Assembly (NCBI GenBank): GCA_013397455.1
Contig: VYZB01000024.1
Span: 2,818,726 to 2,882,725, forward strand
DNA length: 64,000 nucleotides
Source: Crotophaga sulcirostris
Taxonomy: Eukaryota > Chordata > Aves > Cuculiformes > Crotophagidae
Reading direction: 5' to 3'
The notes below the pieces were generated by a model. That model ran no database searches. It saw only the letters and a program-made list of their open reading frames with translations, and had not been told where the DNA came from. Numbering within the stretch: position 1 is the stretch's first letter; the number at the start of each line of letters is the position of its first letter. Below are positions 1-12,800 of this stretch, one piece after another. The translations under genes were made by a program, and so were the position numbers.

Positions 1-870
1 CCGGGGGCTGGCGGCGGGGCACAGCGACCGGGGCAGGGCCGCCGAGCCGCCCGGGACGGGTTTAATCGGCGGAATTGCCTTGTGATTAGCGTGACCGTGA
101 GCCCGCAGCGCGCCCCGGCAGCCAAGCGGGACAGCCGGGCTCGGGGGTGCGGCCAGGGACGGGGCTGCCCCGCGCTGCTGCGGCCCCGCCGCGAGGGCTG
201 GGGGCGGGGTGGCGCCGCAGCGGGAAAGGGATCTCCTGGAGAGTGCCCAGAGGAGGCCGCAAAGCGGGTGAAGGGTTGAGAGGGAAAATGGTGCGAGGAG
301 CGGCCGGAGGCACTTGCTGTGCTCAGCCGAGGAGGCTGACGGGGACCTCATGGCAGCTCGCTGCTTCCTCACGAGGGGGGAGGAGGAGCGGGCGCTGGTT
401 TCTCTGGTGACCAGTGACAGGGCCCGAGGGAACGGCAGCACGGGGTGCCAGGGAGGGTTAGGCAAAAGGAAAAAGGTTATCAGGAAGAGGCTCTTCACCC
501 AGAGGGTGGGGGAGCACTGGAACAGCTCCCCAGGGAAGCAGCCGCAGCGCCAAACCTGACAACATCCAAGAATCACTTGGACAGTGCCCTCAGACACACG
601 GTGTGAGTCTTGGGGCTGTCCCGTGCCGGGACAGGAGTTGGACTCGATGATCCTTGTGGGTCCCTTCCAACTCGGGTCACTCTGTGATTAATCAAGGAAA
701 CTTCCCGAAGCGAAGCCCCGCGTTGCTCCCCGCCGCGGGGGCTGCCCCGGGCTCGGCCCTGCGGGGCGGGAGCGGCCGCGAGAGCGCGGGGTCCGGATCC
801 CCCCCCCCCGGGTGGAAGGGAAAGGTCTGCTCGTGGATGCGGAGCGAAAGAGAAGTCGGAACAGAGCGCA
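1..870. promoter_or_regulatory. CpG island, possible promoter region
   Basis: Positions 1-228 and about 700-850 are strongly GC-rich with frequent CpG, in sharp contrast to the AT-rich remainder. The two parts are separated by a CR1 insertion, so the unique island is about 230 bp plus 150 bp. Such islands usually mark promoters in birds. The downstream acyl-CoA dehydrogenase is the only gene I can see, so it is the natural candidate, but an upstream or divergent gene outside the window is equally possible. No plus-strand ATG occurs before about 288, and that one lies inside the repeat. I could not identify a TATA box or a convincing first exon. A run of ten or more C lies near 800-809. Confidence 0.5.
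229..690 (+). repeat. CR1 LINE, 5'-truncated 3' part
   Basis: The segment follows the 3' part of an avian CR1 retrotransposon. It has the stretch around 240-280 on cross-hybridising 'cccagaggaggcc', then 'gaggaggctgacggggacct', then the region around 490-545 ('cacccagagggtggg', 'gcactggaacagctcccc'). It continues through 'ggagttggactcgatgatcc' and ends in the CR1-type terminus 'tctgtgatta' at 681-690. It is dead and 5'-truncated, the usual state of CR1 copies. The strand is set by the terminal motif lying at the right-hand end. The exact left edge is approximate because the flanking DNA is also GC-rich. Identification is from memory of the repeat family. Confidence 0.88.
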
Positions 871-3800
871 TTTGTCATTGCGCTATTTTTAGAACGGGAG
901 TAAGGGGAGGTTCCTGTAAAAGTGCATCAAGAGCGAAGGAGGCACTGCTGGTCACGGAAGGTGTAAACTGAATACCAGACGACAGCCTGCCAGTCATGGT
1001 GGTACTGGCGAGCTCTGTGTGTTCCCAGCAGTGAGGTCAGTGCCACCTGTGGTCTAATCAAGCACACCTGCCAAAGTCAGGTAACCAGTTTGGAGGTGGG
1101 GAGCACACTGTGGGGCTGGGACCAGCGCTGTGTGAGACACCTTTACACTGGCCTCATGAGAAAAGCACTGAAGCTCGGTATCTGCTACAAGGAGCAGGCA
1201 GTGGTGTCCTGGCAGCCAGGTGTGAACACACAGGATGTGCACTGGGAGGTAGGTAGCCCAGTGCGAGGGCTTGTCCCTCGTTTAGCTGTAGGTGAGTTTA
1301 CAGATCTCCACTGGTGCTGCAGTGCTTTGCTGTAAAAACAGGATGCACCGGATTGCCAGTGACTTTGGAGCTGTGCTGCCATATATTTTATAGATACTTT
1401 TTAAAATTACTTGAGAAATCTTATGTTTTCATGGATAAAATTAACTTTTTTTCCAAATTCCACCTCTTTCTCAGTTCACTGTAGGCAAAAGATAGTTGAG
1501 CTACTTTTAATTCATGTGATTATTACTTTCCCATGTTATTTTTAGGAATTAACTTTAATGCTTCTAGCATTAAAGTAAGATGTCCCAAAGGCCATTTAAT
1601 CATTTTTTTCTGTCACTGAGATGAGGCCTTTTATTATTGAGTTTAGCAGTTGTAGGTTCATCTTCAGTGTTAAACCTGAGCAATAAGGAAAAGAGACGCA
1701 TGACCAGTCAGTTTCCTAAGAAATTAGTTTCATTAGACTAAATTTCTGGATCTTCTGCAAAGCAGAAATAAACTGCCAGAGAAAGCATTAGTAGAAGCAT
1801 GTGGAAAGCTCTGCTTTGTCAGGAGTAGGCTAAGACACACATTGTTTTGTATCTCAGGTGTTTGCAACTGTGTTTTTACTGAGGGATCAGATGGAAAGGG
1901 AGGTGCAGGTAAGTGGCTGAATTAGCATCTGCTGGTGCAGTGTTTGCTGCTCTGCTCTGTGACATTGTGGGTTTTTTTACAAATACTTCTGCCCTCTTTG
2001 TTTTTGTTCTCCCCAGGCCTGTTGAAGTGCTGTTAACAGTATGTCCTGTCTGGTTGGGTTCAGTGCAGATAACTGCATTGTGGGCTAGGAGGGAACATAA
2101 TGCTGCAATTATCACATAAATCCCTGTGATGAATATATTGTAGAAGAAATCACAATAAGCAAGATAAACCTAGTTTTGTCATTGTCCTGTATTTTACAAA
2201 ATGCTTATATAGCATTTATTTTAGTTTTTATCTGATCATATAGAAAATAAAGAAATGACAAGTTTATGTCAAATCCAGTCGGATGTTGTTCACCCCAAAG
2301 CTTTTAGCAATCAATGTTTATTTTGGCTTAAGTCAGACCTGTCCCCAGTGACTTCAGATAAACTGAAAAGTAAAGTCTTTTGGAGAAAATGACCCCTCAG
2401 GGTCTGTAACATGTTTTAAGTTTACCTGCAATGTAGTTTAGGGCACTCTTTCCTCTAGCTTAATCTAGATTCAACTACCAGAGAAATTGGAGAAATAAGT
2501 AGTGCAATTCCATGAGTGAGAACTGTTATTTTTTTGTTTCCATTCATTTTATTTTTTAATCTATTAAATTAATGTCTTTTAAGCCGTCTGTAATTTTCCA
2601 ATTGTTCTGAGCAGGATGAGGAAAAGACTCTCATAATTCCAGGGGCTGTTTTTAGCAAGGGTATTGAAATAGGCTTGTGAGTGGTTTCCTTTACAACTTT
2701 ATAGGTCACCACCCTTCCTCTTGGAAATTGAAAATGTAACTTTTCCTTAACTTGTTGAACAATGCTTGCAGTGCAGTGGTATCCTGCAGCTTGCTGCAGT
2801 AATGAAATTATAGTATAACTGTCTTGAAGGAAAAATATTTAACCTGCTCTGTAGGTGTGTATGCATAACAGTATGCATATACGTATAGGAGATATACATG
2901 CTGTCCATTTTTCTTTTACTCTGATATTTGTATCCAGAAGCCATGGGAAATAGGTTTGAAAAGGATCGGCATGTATTTTGGTGGAATTGCATGTAATACA
3001 AAATTTCATTTTATATCCAGTGGTCCCTTGGTCTAGTTAAGCTGTGTTACAGCTCTGGAGGATAAGGGGGATTTCCCCTGTGGCAGTGAGACTCCACCAA
3101 AGGACACTGCTACCTTATTTGCTATTCTTTGCCTGTATGTCATGTGTTTATGTTTATTAATATATGTATTTTTACAATAATTGAAGTCATTTCATATTAG
3201 AGCATGCAGGATATGAATTAAGTATTGACATTTGCGTTAACTTTCTAGTCAAATTACTGTAAATTCTCTGTTCAAAAGAATATAGCTCTTTTTGGCTTTC
3301 TACAAAATACTGAATGGTGACCACTATTGCCACTGGAGCATCTCGGATGGAGCTGGTTTATTTGTCTTTGTAGCAAATCATAAAAAATAGTAACAGAACA
3401 GCAAAGCAGAAGGTAGCTGGTATTACAAATAAATCACTTAAAAGTTAGTTTATCACTATGTTGGAAAGGAAGAAAGACACAACTGAATCTGCAAAATAAA
3501 TGATTTACATCTGTAATTTTAAAAACTTACTTATCGTGCATATAAGGTAAAAGTTTCAGGAAGGAGACTATTGAAAATATGATATTGGTAAGACTCGCAG
3601 ATTGTTCACTCGGTGTCCTGTCTAAGGGAGGCAAAATGTATCCCCAGATTCTGGGGTATTTGCAGTAACCTTTGTCATCTTGTGTCTGACAGAAACATAA
3701 TATGAACATTTAGGGGCTGGTTCTCTTGCTGGTATAGATAGACACAGCAATAACCTTTACTGTCAAGAATTTTTGGTGGTAATTTAACAGAGAGAAAATT

Positions 3801-6800
3801 TTTGTAATTGATTTTTGTTACTATTGGAAGGGGCAGCTGGAGTATACCACTGTAATAAGAGGAACCATCCAATACATTAACTAGTACCCTACTAAGAGTT
3901 GCTTTTACATCAGTTGAGGACAGTAGAGAGAAAAAGCTTCAGCAGAGTCAAGCAAGCTTTGTAGAAAGCTTTTTGTGATAATCAGAAAAATGTCACTTAA
4001 TGTACAAATGCTTCATTGTGTAGCAAAAATGCAGTAAAGACCATTTTAGGAGCAATGCTCTTATTTGGCACTTAGTGTGAAACTAATGCATACATTTGAG
4101 GTGGCTATGCCCAAACACTGGATTTTTTTCCTACCCCATATTCATGTTAGAGTGAGTTGCCCCTGCATCTGCTTAGACTTCTCAGTGAACATCTTCTGGT
4201 AGGCGAACTGGGCCTAAGGGGTATTTCTGTGACTGGGTTAGGCAATACAGTTATGCACTTCTGACAGCTAAAATCATGTCTTAATAAGCAGTTTATGACT
4301 GAGCAGATGTCTGGGGTTTATGTAGGTTTTGCCATGACTGTTCAGAAAATGTAAATTTGCTTAAGTCTTTTTAGGTCACATTTGCTTGGAAAGGTACAAT
4401 TAAATTTCTCCTCCTATCCGCGTACCCATACTAATGAGTGTGACATCTCCCAGGCAGGTGTCAGGGTGCTCTGAAAGCTGGTCTGTATTTCAGTTTGTCT
4501 TGCTTTGGACTTTGACTTCCTGGGAGATTTTTTTTCCTTCATCTCTGTTTAGGTTCAGAAGGAGCACAAAAACCTACATCCAGATCCAGTCCCTGAAGAT
4601 AAAATTTAATTGATGAATGCTGATAGATTACGTGAGGAGACTTCCAGGATACTTGGTGTGCTTCTTGAAATTATTTGCTGTCATGGAGCCAGGGTTGTGC
4701 ATCTCAGCAGCGATTGTTGTATTTTCAATGTCCTTTAAGAGCCAAAAATCCCTGGTCACTAGACCTGGTAGCACCACCTGAGCTGTATGTTCCCTCAGTT
4801 AGATTTCAATGACTAGTTTTTAACTTCTCATTAAAAATGAGAGCATTAGTTTCTCTGTAGGAACGAGCAAGGACAAGCGTAGTAATTTTAAGTATTTCCA
4901 CAAATGGTTATCTGCAATCTGCCATTTTATATTTGGCAGCCTTCAAAATATGCTGTGTAAACTTGATGTTGAGCAAACTGGTGTGAGCAGCATACTGCAT
5001 TCCTGAAGGTGCTGTAAGTGTCTGAAATTGCGAGATATAGAGATCCTAAGGAGAAGGGAGTGGAGAAACCAAGTTGTTACACCTGCCCTTTGGTCGTAGA
5101 TGTTCTGCTCCCTGCCTGCACTGCATGCCTTGCCCTATCAGGAGGCTGTACCCTGTGAAAGCTAAAGGACAGAAAGGCTGGAGTATGCTTGGATGCACTT
5201 TTGACCATCCTTGCTGGTGTCTGATCTGTGGCACAGCTGCAGAACCAGCAGGATTTTGTTTGTCACCAGGAGCCTTCTTTCCCTGTCAGCATCACCCAGA
5301 CCTGCTGTGGAGAGGAGGCTGGGTTGGAGAAGCGCTGCAGTGCTTGGGAGCAGAGCTGCTCTTCAGGCAGCTTTGGGAGGGTTTCTCAGGAGTGAGTTCT
5401 CTCAGAGCCATTGTCACAAGTTTTGCTGTTAGAGGTGTGCAGTGAGATAAACACAGTGGCCTATGTTGTGATTGCATTTTCAAAGGCAGAAAAGGAAATT
5501 AGAACCTCCTCTCTTATTCTTGAAAAGAAACCAAACATTCCCGGGGAAACTGATAAATTCCTGGAGAAAAAATCACCTAGTTTAGAGAGAAATGTGGAAC
5601 ACTTATTTTAGCTTAACTTTTTCCCAGCTCCCCCCTCTCTGTCCCCCTCCCACACCAAAAAAAAAAAGGAAAGGAGAAGGAGGCAGAGCATGCTAAATAA
5701 AATGTTTTGCATGATGCTGGAGCAATGCACAAGGAGATCTTGTGTAAGTTTCTTGTGCTCCAGATCACAGTCCAAATCTTTTGCTAGTGATTCAATATTA
5801 TGAACTAGCAGACCTTCAGTGAGGTTGGCTGTTTTAATCTGTGAGGATACCCTAAACGTATGAGGTGCTTGACAGACGCAGTGATGAGCATAGGTTAAGT
5901 GACAGCACATATATAAACTGGTATAAGCAGGTTGGCATGTACAGAGCCATTCTTTGAGTAGTTCTATGGAATATTTTTTCCTCTTTGGGTGAGGCAAGGC
6001 AAAGAAAAGGTGAGGGCAGCAATAGAGGTAGGATCATAGGATCCGGTGCACTCCAGAGGCACTTGCCTTTGAAGGTGGGTCCCATTCCATGATGTCCCAG
6101 TACCTTGCAGTAGATAGATGGCCTGGGCCACAGTGAGATGACTTGTGTTGTTCCTGAAGGAATGTAGCCCAGAGTCAAAAGCAGGATCCATACTGCAATG
6201 TCGCAGTCTCTGGTAGTTATTACACTGTACCACAGCTTAGCATCTCTGTGCTTGAAAGTATGAGTTTCAGGGGCAAAAAAATGCTTCGCTTGCCCAGTTC
6301 TGCATGGTTTTCACTACTGCGTACAAGTAGCCAGATCTCCCAGCCTTCCGAAATGCTTGCGTGAGATCAGCACCTAGACTGACATGGCACACATTTTTTG
6401 CCCTTGTAGGACTGCCCTCACTTGTTCTTACTAATTCAGTGTTCCCTATATGCTAGGCCATAAAGAAAAAAAAAAAGTCTTTGCCTATTATATTGTGGAA
6501 ATGTATGCTTTGTGCTTGTTCTTGTTTCTTCTGACATAAGCTCCCTAGTTGAAGGTTAAGTAGGAATTTTCAGATATGTTGTAATTTGTGTGTGTGGGAA
6601 GATTAGTAATAAGATTAAAATTGTGAAATCATGTGTTCTGGGGATTGGTGCTGTCGACAGCCTCACAAGGCACCTGGAGGGTTTCCTTCATGACCAAATA
6701 CAAAGAATCACTCTTCTTATGAACATAGTTTTTGGTTGCTGTGGCAGAGTCTGAACCCAGTCAGTCAATTGATGGATGGTTGGACATGGAAAAGGGAATT

Positions 6801-9800
6801 TCTTTGAACTATTTTTTCCTGCATAATGATGCCATGTGTACATGTGGTTCTTGTTCAAGAAGAACTCAGGGCCTCACATGGCTTAAAACCCATGGTATGG
6901 AGTACTGAGTGAGAAATGCTTTTTTTGTGGCATATTGCTTTGCCCACTGTGGTGCAGTTGAATGGAAGATGCAGTAGATACTACCAGCAGAGAGGTGGCT
7001 TGAGTAAAATACAATCTGCATGTGCTTAAAGGAGAGGAGATGAGAAATTCCATGGAACTAAGTGCAGAACTGATTGCCTGATCTCAGGAGGCTTTGCAAA
7101 TGGATTCCTATCCTTCTCTCCTGGACAACAGTTCGCAGTATGGCAGCTGCAGTTCTTGGAGTTCAGAGTGAGAAGCAATTTTGGGATCCTCCCTTTTCTA
7201 CTATAGGGCAGTTGAAGGGTTTTGTGGTTGGGAGTGCACAGGGACTGCTGAGGCACTCAGGTCTATACCGCAGGGATTTGCCTATGCAACTGTCCTGGGA
7301 AGAAGGACATAGGGTGGAAGAAGAGGTTGGCTGGGATCATGTGAATCTCTCTCCACCTGGATCTGGTCTTCCAGCATCCCATAGGAGAGGGATTGGAACT
7401 GAATGATATTTAGGGTCCCTTCCAAACCTAAACCGTTCTATGATTCTGTGATAGGTAAGTGTTGGCAAAAACTTAGTGGTTGATTCAGGGTCTGGGGTTT
7501 TGTCTCCTGAAGTAAAAAGGTAGCCAGATGTATGGGACCAAAATATCTGCAGTATTCAAATTCCTGAATTAATAGTCAGCTTGTGTGATTAATAATCAAC
7601 GTGTGTGTTGCATGGAACTGTGTTGCAGTGAAAGGGAAGAAATGCAATGACTTAAACAGAAGCATTTCCAGTTACTGCCAGATGAGTAGACCAGGTGAAA
7701 TTGCAGAATTCTCATAAAGTGCATGTTTTTTTTTCTGAAAATCAGATTTTGTAAAAATAGATGAGGACAAGTTAAGTTTTATTATATTATGGGATGCTGC
7801 TGACTCTTACGTTATAGGGGTTTTCCCTCCACTATTTTTTTTTCCTTGTGAGAAAGGGAAAATTTCATCAAGTAGTTCCTGTACTTGCTGATCACTGCAG
7901 TCTTTGGTACCCAGTGCTGTAGCAGACTCTGATTCCTTTGTTGCCTGTGGCACAGCTTAACTGAAGGTACAAAAAGGAATTGTGGTACTATAATTATTTT
8001 TTTTTAATATATGTCTTCCCGTTTCAGCCATGTATTTTCCAGCACTCAGGAAATTTTTCTGGTTTTCTCTTACATGAGACTACTGAATATTGGTTTTAAA
8101 TGCAATCGGAGGCTTCTCTGGAAGCTTGACTGTGGTCACAGCTATGTGCAGTGGCAATGGAGAAACCTAAGCATGAGCCAAGCCTGTTCACCCTCGCTTT
8201 GCAGCAATGAACAAAGAAGTAGAATACCTAAGGCACTAGCAATGACGTGTTATCTACCCCTTTGAACCAGCTTTATAGTGCTAACCTGGAATGTTTTTTT
8301 TTTCCTTATTTCTTAATGTCTCAAGTTTATATACCACCCACTGGGAAAGGGAAAAGAGGAAAGCTAAACAACCTGAAATCTACGTGTATTTACCTCTAAA
8401 TGTGCACACGTGCTCAAAGTAGATTCAGGAAGTGTTATATGTAACATACTTAGCATGGTTGACATATCTCTTTCTTTATTCTGTCACCTGCACGCTAACA
8501 TTTACAAGCAAAATATTAGCACTGCAGTACATAGAAAAAGAGCATGATGAGTTTAAGTGCCTGAATGAACTGAAGGGCAAGGACAGCAGAGCATGGTCTT
8601 TCGGATCTTCCCAGGCCTGGAACTTTCCAAGGGGTTGGCATTCACAGCCATCCTGCCTGGTGTATGAGTGTCTAGCATGTTCTTCAAAGTTTGTGAATGA
8701 AGGATGAAGTTTTGAGAGTGACTTTCCTACCTTGATTTTTAAGTAATCCTACCATCACTCGTTTCTTCTCAGAAATGTTTGTTTAGCGTTCAAAAAGATG
8801 CTGCTAAGAGAAGCCCGTCCCACTGTTTAATACCTTTTATTTAGCCAGGGTTTCTATGTTTATTGTGTGTTTTTTTTAGTTCATGAATTTCAGTCTGTGA
8901 ATCTTTCCTATATGGGGTGTACTTAGGGTGATATCAGTGAGCTTGTTTATATGGGATAAATCAGTCACATTTTAGATTAGCCCTGTTAGTCCTCAATTAC
9001 AATGGGAAAAATGTAATAACAAGAGGTGGAGAGTAAACCAACAATACAACTCGAGAGGCATTTTTTCTTTCAAATGCAGTAAAGACTTTTAAAAAAGTCA
9101 TGGATATGTGTGGTAATTCTTCATTAGTTTTATGTTTTCACAGGGGGGAAACAAGATTGAAAATTCTAAGCAGAGTAACAAAGTGTTTTGGAAAGAATGT
9201 TTCCAGTAGTCATAAAAATTACAGAAAGAAGTCAAAGCTGATTTATTTCAAACTTTTATGTGAAAGGTTAAGCCACGCTCTGTAGATTCATTGCTACTAG
9301 CTTTAAAGATTTAAACTGGGAGGATACTTGAATACTGTGGGTTTTTTTCCTGCTGTTTCCTCTGTATTTTACATGCTGCACTCAAATTATTTAGTATCTT
9401 GATGATGGCTTGAACATATTGAGACTTTACAAGGAACTACTGTCTGGATTATAATTTTAGGACTTGTTGATTTGGGATTTGCAAAATGAATCATGCTGCT
9501 TTAAAAAACTTAAGTCAAAACTACTTCATTTTTATTCTTTATTTTAGTTATCTGGTTATTCTGCTTATAGGGATTTTTATTTTTTTTTTCTGCCAAGTGT
9601 CTTTTATGGGGTCATGAAATGGATATCTGTGCTTAAATTGAACTTTTTCAGTTCAACCACGTATCATGGCAAATGTTTTCTTGGCTTGTTCCCAGCAACA
9701 ATGTGATGACATCCCAGAGAACAGAAGTTTTCGTATTGCCTTTGAGGCCCAGTACCAGATCCCATACACAACAGGGCAAATTCTTCAGTGACAACTCTTG

Positions 9801-12800
9801 TAGACAGTTATTTACCTAGGTGATGTGTTGTACGTTTGGCTGAGTAGTCAAGTGTGAATACAGAATAAGAGGCACAGATTGTGTCCAAATGCCAAATCTG
9901 CCACTTGGTGAGCAAGAGGGAGACTTACCTTCCTCATGCAAAGAGGAGGCACATTTTGGCAGTGTCTAGGACATTTGCTGCCTTGACAGGACTCCTTGTG
10001 TAGTGGTGAGTCATTTTTTACGTAGATGTCCCAGATCAGTCCTGAGAAGAGCATGTGTGTTTTTTATAAAAGGAGGAGTGGGGGCTATCCTCCTTGTTTC
10101 TATTGGTATTAAAAAAAGCTCAAAAGAAGACAATCCACAGAAAAAGGTCCTGCAAAATCTCCTGAAAAACCTTCATCTTGTGGTCTGAGAGGGCCTGTGC
10201 AGTCTGTGTTGCCGTGGCTGCTGGGATCCTGCCTGCCTTGCACCCACGGAGTGGGTTTTGGTGGCCAGGTTTGGTAGCACCTATGGGCGGTCCATGGGTT
10301 TGGCCATCTCAGTTCTGCCTTATGTCTTGCTAAAGCACTGCCTCGTCCTCAGCACTGGGTTCTGTATGGTGCTGAGTTGTCTTGTGCTGTAGTAGTTGCT
10401 GGCAGAGGCTGGGAATAAAATTACGAGGAGAAATGTTGTTTTGTGGGCTGTTAATTATTTTCTTTAGTTATTGCTGGTATTGAAGGCAAAGGGCACTCTG
10501 GTCTGTTACCTCCTTCCTTTCAAGTCAGTGTTATGCTAATGTCTGGCTGTAGCCACTGCAGAAATGTCATTAGTGATCTGTTCCTTCTTTATTTGCGTTT
10601 TTTTGTTACATTAAAGATCCCATTAATTGTGTTATCTTTGGTTATTATGTTAATAGAGCTAAGTGCAATTACTGTAACTTGTTTTAAAGTGAAAAAGATG
10701 CTTCTCATAACATAGCATGGTACAGTTATGTGCCACCACTAAATCCATTTAATCTTCTTAATACAAAATACCTTTATCTCAGACATATTCTCTTGCTTTT
10801 CTGCTAAGGCTAATCTCATTTTAGGTATAGCTCACAGGAAGCTTTAGTAAAAATTTCTGTCATTTTTTTAAGAATTTGCTTTATTATGGTCTTTTCAAGA
10901 TTCATCATCTTGCTAATTGTGTGCTGAAATATGCTACCACTGTACAGTAAGGGATGGATATAAGAATTTATGTATGTAGAAGTACTATGGCCTTTAATTT
11001 CTGATTAAAATTGCTTGGTAGAAGGTAAACTTGCTGGTCAGTAATGGAGAGGAATCTTTAATTGCTGTAAAGGAGATTTATACACACTCTTAAGTACCCA
11101 AATTAATTCAATTACAGTTTCTGGTTTTGTAGAAATAGGATATTTATTTTAGAATACAGTGAAAATTAAATGGCAATTGCTAATGTTTCCGGGTAGGTGC
11201 TGATACAATATCAGCAGAAAATACTGAGCATCATGTGAAGGAAAATCCCCAAATGTGTGGGGTTTGTTTCTTTTCTCATTTAAATAGTGTACTAAGTTCC
11301 AGTGGAAAATAATCAAAACATGCAACTATCTGGCAGTGTTTTGGGAAGATATTTTCATTTCTCTATTTTAGAGAAAAATTAGAATTATCTATAGAAAAAA
11401 TAATCTGATTTTCTGTCTCTACCCCTTCCCCAATCCTGCCACCACATTTCACTGTTCTGGGCAGGAAGCTACAGGTGCTGTTTTCACAAAAGTTTGTCAA
11501 GAAAAATAACACTTATTTTTCTTGCTATCATTCAACACAAAGTGAGTTTGTTGGCTCAATCAGTTTCTGACTGGGCAAATTTCCACAGTGTTTTTTAAAA
11601 TAATTCACGGCTGATACCAGCCCTGGAGCCATTCTTTTAGACGCTCCCCAGAGACCAGCTTGAGCTGCACTGGGATGCAGGCTAAACCAAGGCTGCCTGC
11701 ACAGCTAGGTCCTATAGATTTGCATCTTAATGGTTTGGATGAGACAACCTGAGAAGAACACCAGTCCCATACGTGATGCTTACTGTGCTCTTACTGTCAG
11801 GAAAATAACAGAGATTCTGTTGTGGTTTACTGGTACTTGATCAGTAGGTAGGAAAGAGATACAGCTCCTAAATTGTCTTTACATCCCAAATGCTATTGCA
11901 ATTTAGCCAGCTAGTCCAGGTAAAAAGATTTCCTTTGTGACTGGGAATGTCTGTCAGATAGCATCTGTAGTACACCGAGTTAAAATATTTCCACAGTGTA
12001 TAAAAATAAACAATCCAGCTGCTCATCTACTTCTGAAAGCTCACTTCTGTATATTTGTCAAACACTGCACGTGTACCTTTATGATTTAGGTTAACATACC
12101 TGAATAACTTTTGCCTGTAGCTCCTAGTGTTTGCTTCTTAAAACTGTGTGCAGTAGAAAAAAAATAATTCAAAGTTAATTAATGCAAGTTTTAAATTAAT
12201 TCAAGTGTGAGATGCTTCTCTCAGGGCATGGATGTGAAGAACTGGCCATAGCCAAGGGAAGGGACAAATTAATTGGTTAGGTAGACATTGTTATTTGACC
12301 TGCATCCAGATAAATCTGTCTTTAGCAATGTTATAAGCACACCTTCTGTAATTGCTTGTGTTCCTTCAGTCATTTTTGACCTTTGAAAATACCTCTATCT
12401 GGTTTAGTTTGCTTTTGTATGAAGGGATGATAATATCCTCTAATCAGTACTGAAGAATTAACCAGTCGACCAGCATTGCAGTTCTCCAGCAATATGGCTT
12501 GTGCTTGTGGTAGTACCAAATCCCCTCTCCCATCCAAACTGTCTGCTCTCAGATTGCCCTGCAGCCTGCATCTCCACACTGACTCTGTGCAAAGTGTCTG
12601 AGGTAGTGTGTTTTCTGAAGGTTTATTTTGAGGAATGATACTTTTAAAGGAATGAGGTTGCGTGCCTGAAAGTAGGTTAGTTTCTTTAGAGTCTCATTCA
12701 TGATTGTAAGTAATAAGTGTAATTTTTGCAAACAACTTGCATCTAAAGCATGAAAGTTTTTGACAGGACCTATTTAATTTCTTTGCAAAAATGCAGTTTA

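Noticed and set aside
837..899. ATG-started 21-codon frame ending at a GTAAGG donor, in phase 0 like the acceptor at 14905
   Set aside because: The phase match has a one-in-three chance, and the peptide shows neither a targeting pattern nor the helix expected before I-I-D-K in this family.
8531..8590. Plus frame with an E-K-E-H-D-E-F segment, loosely like an acyl-CoA dehydrogenase N-terminus
   Set aside because: The acceptor lacks a pyrimidine tract, no proper donor follows, and the downstream residues do not fit the family.
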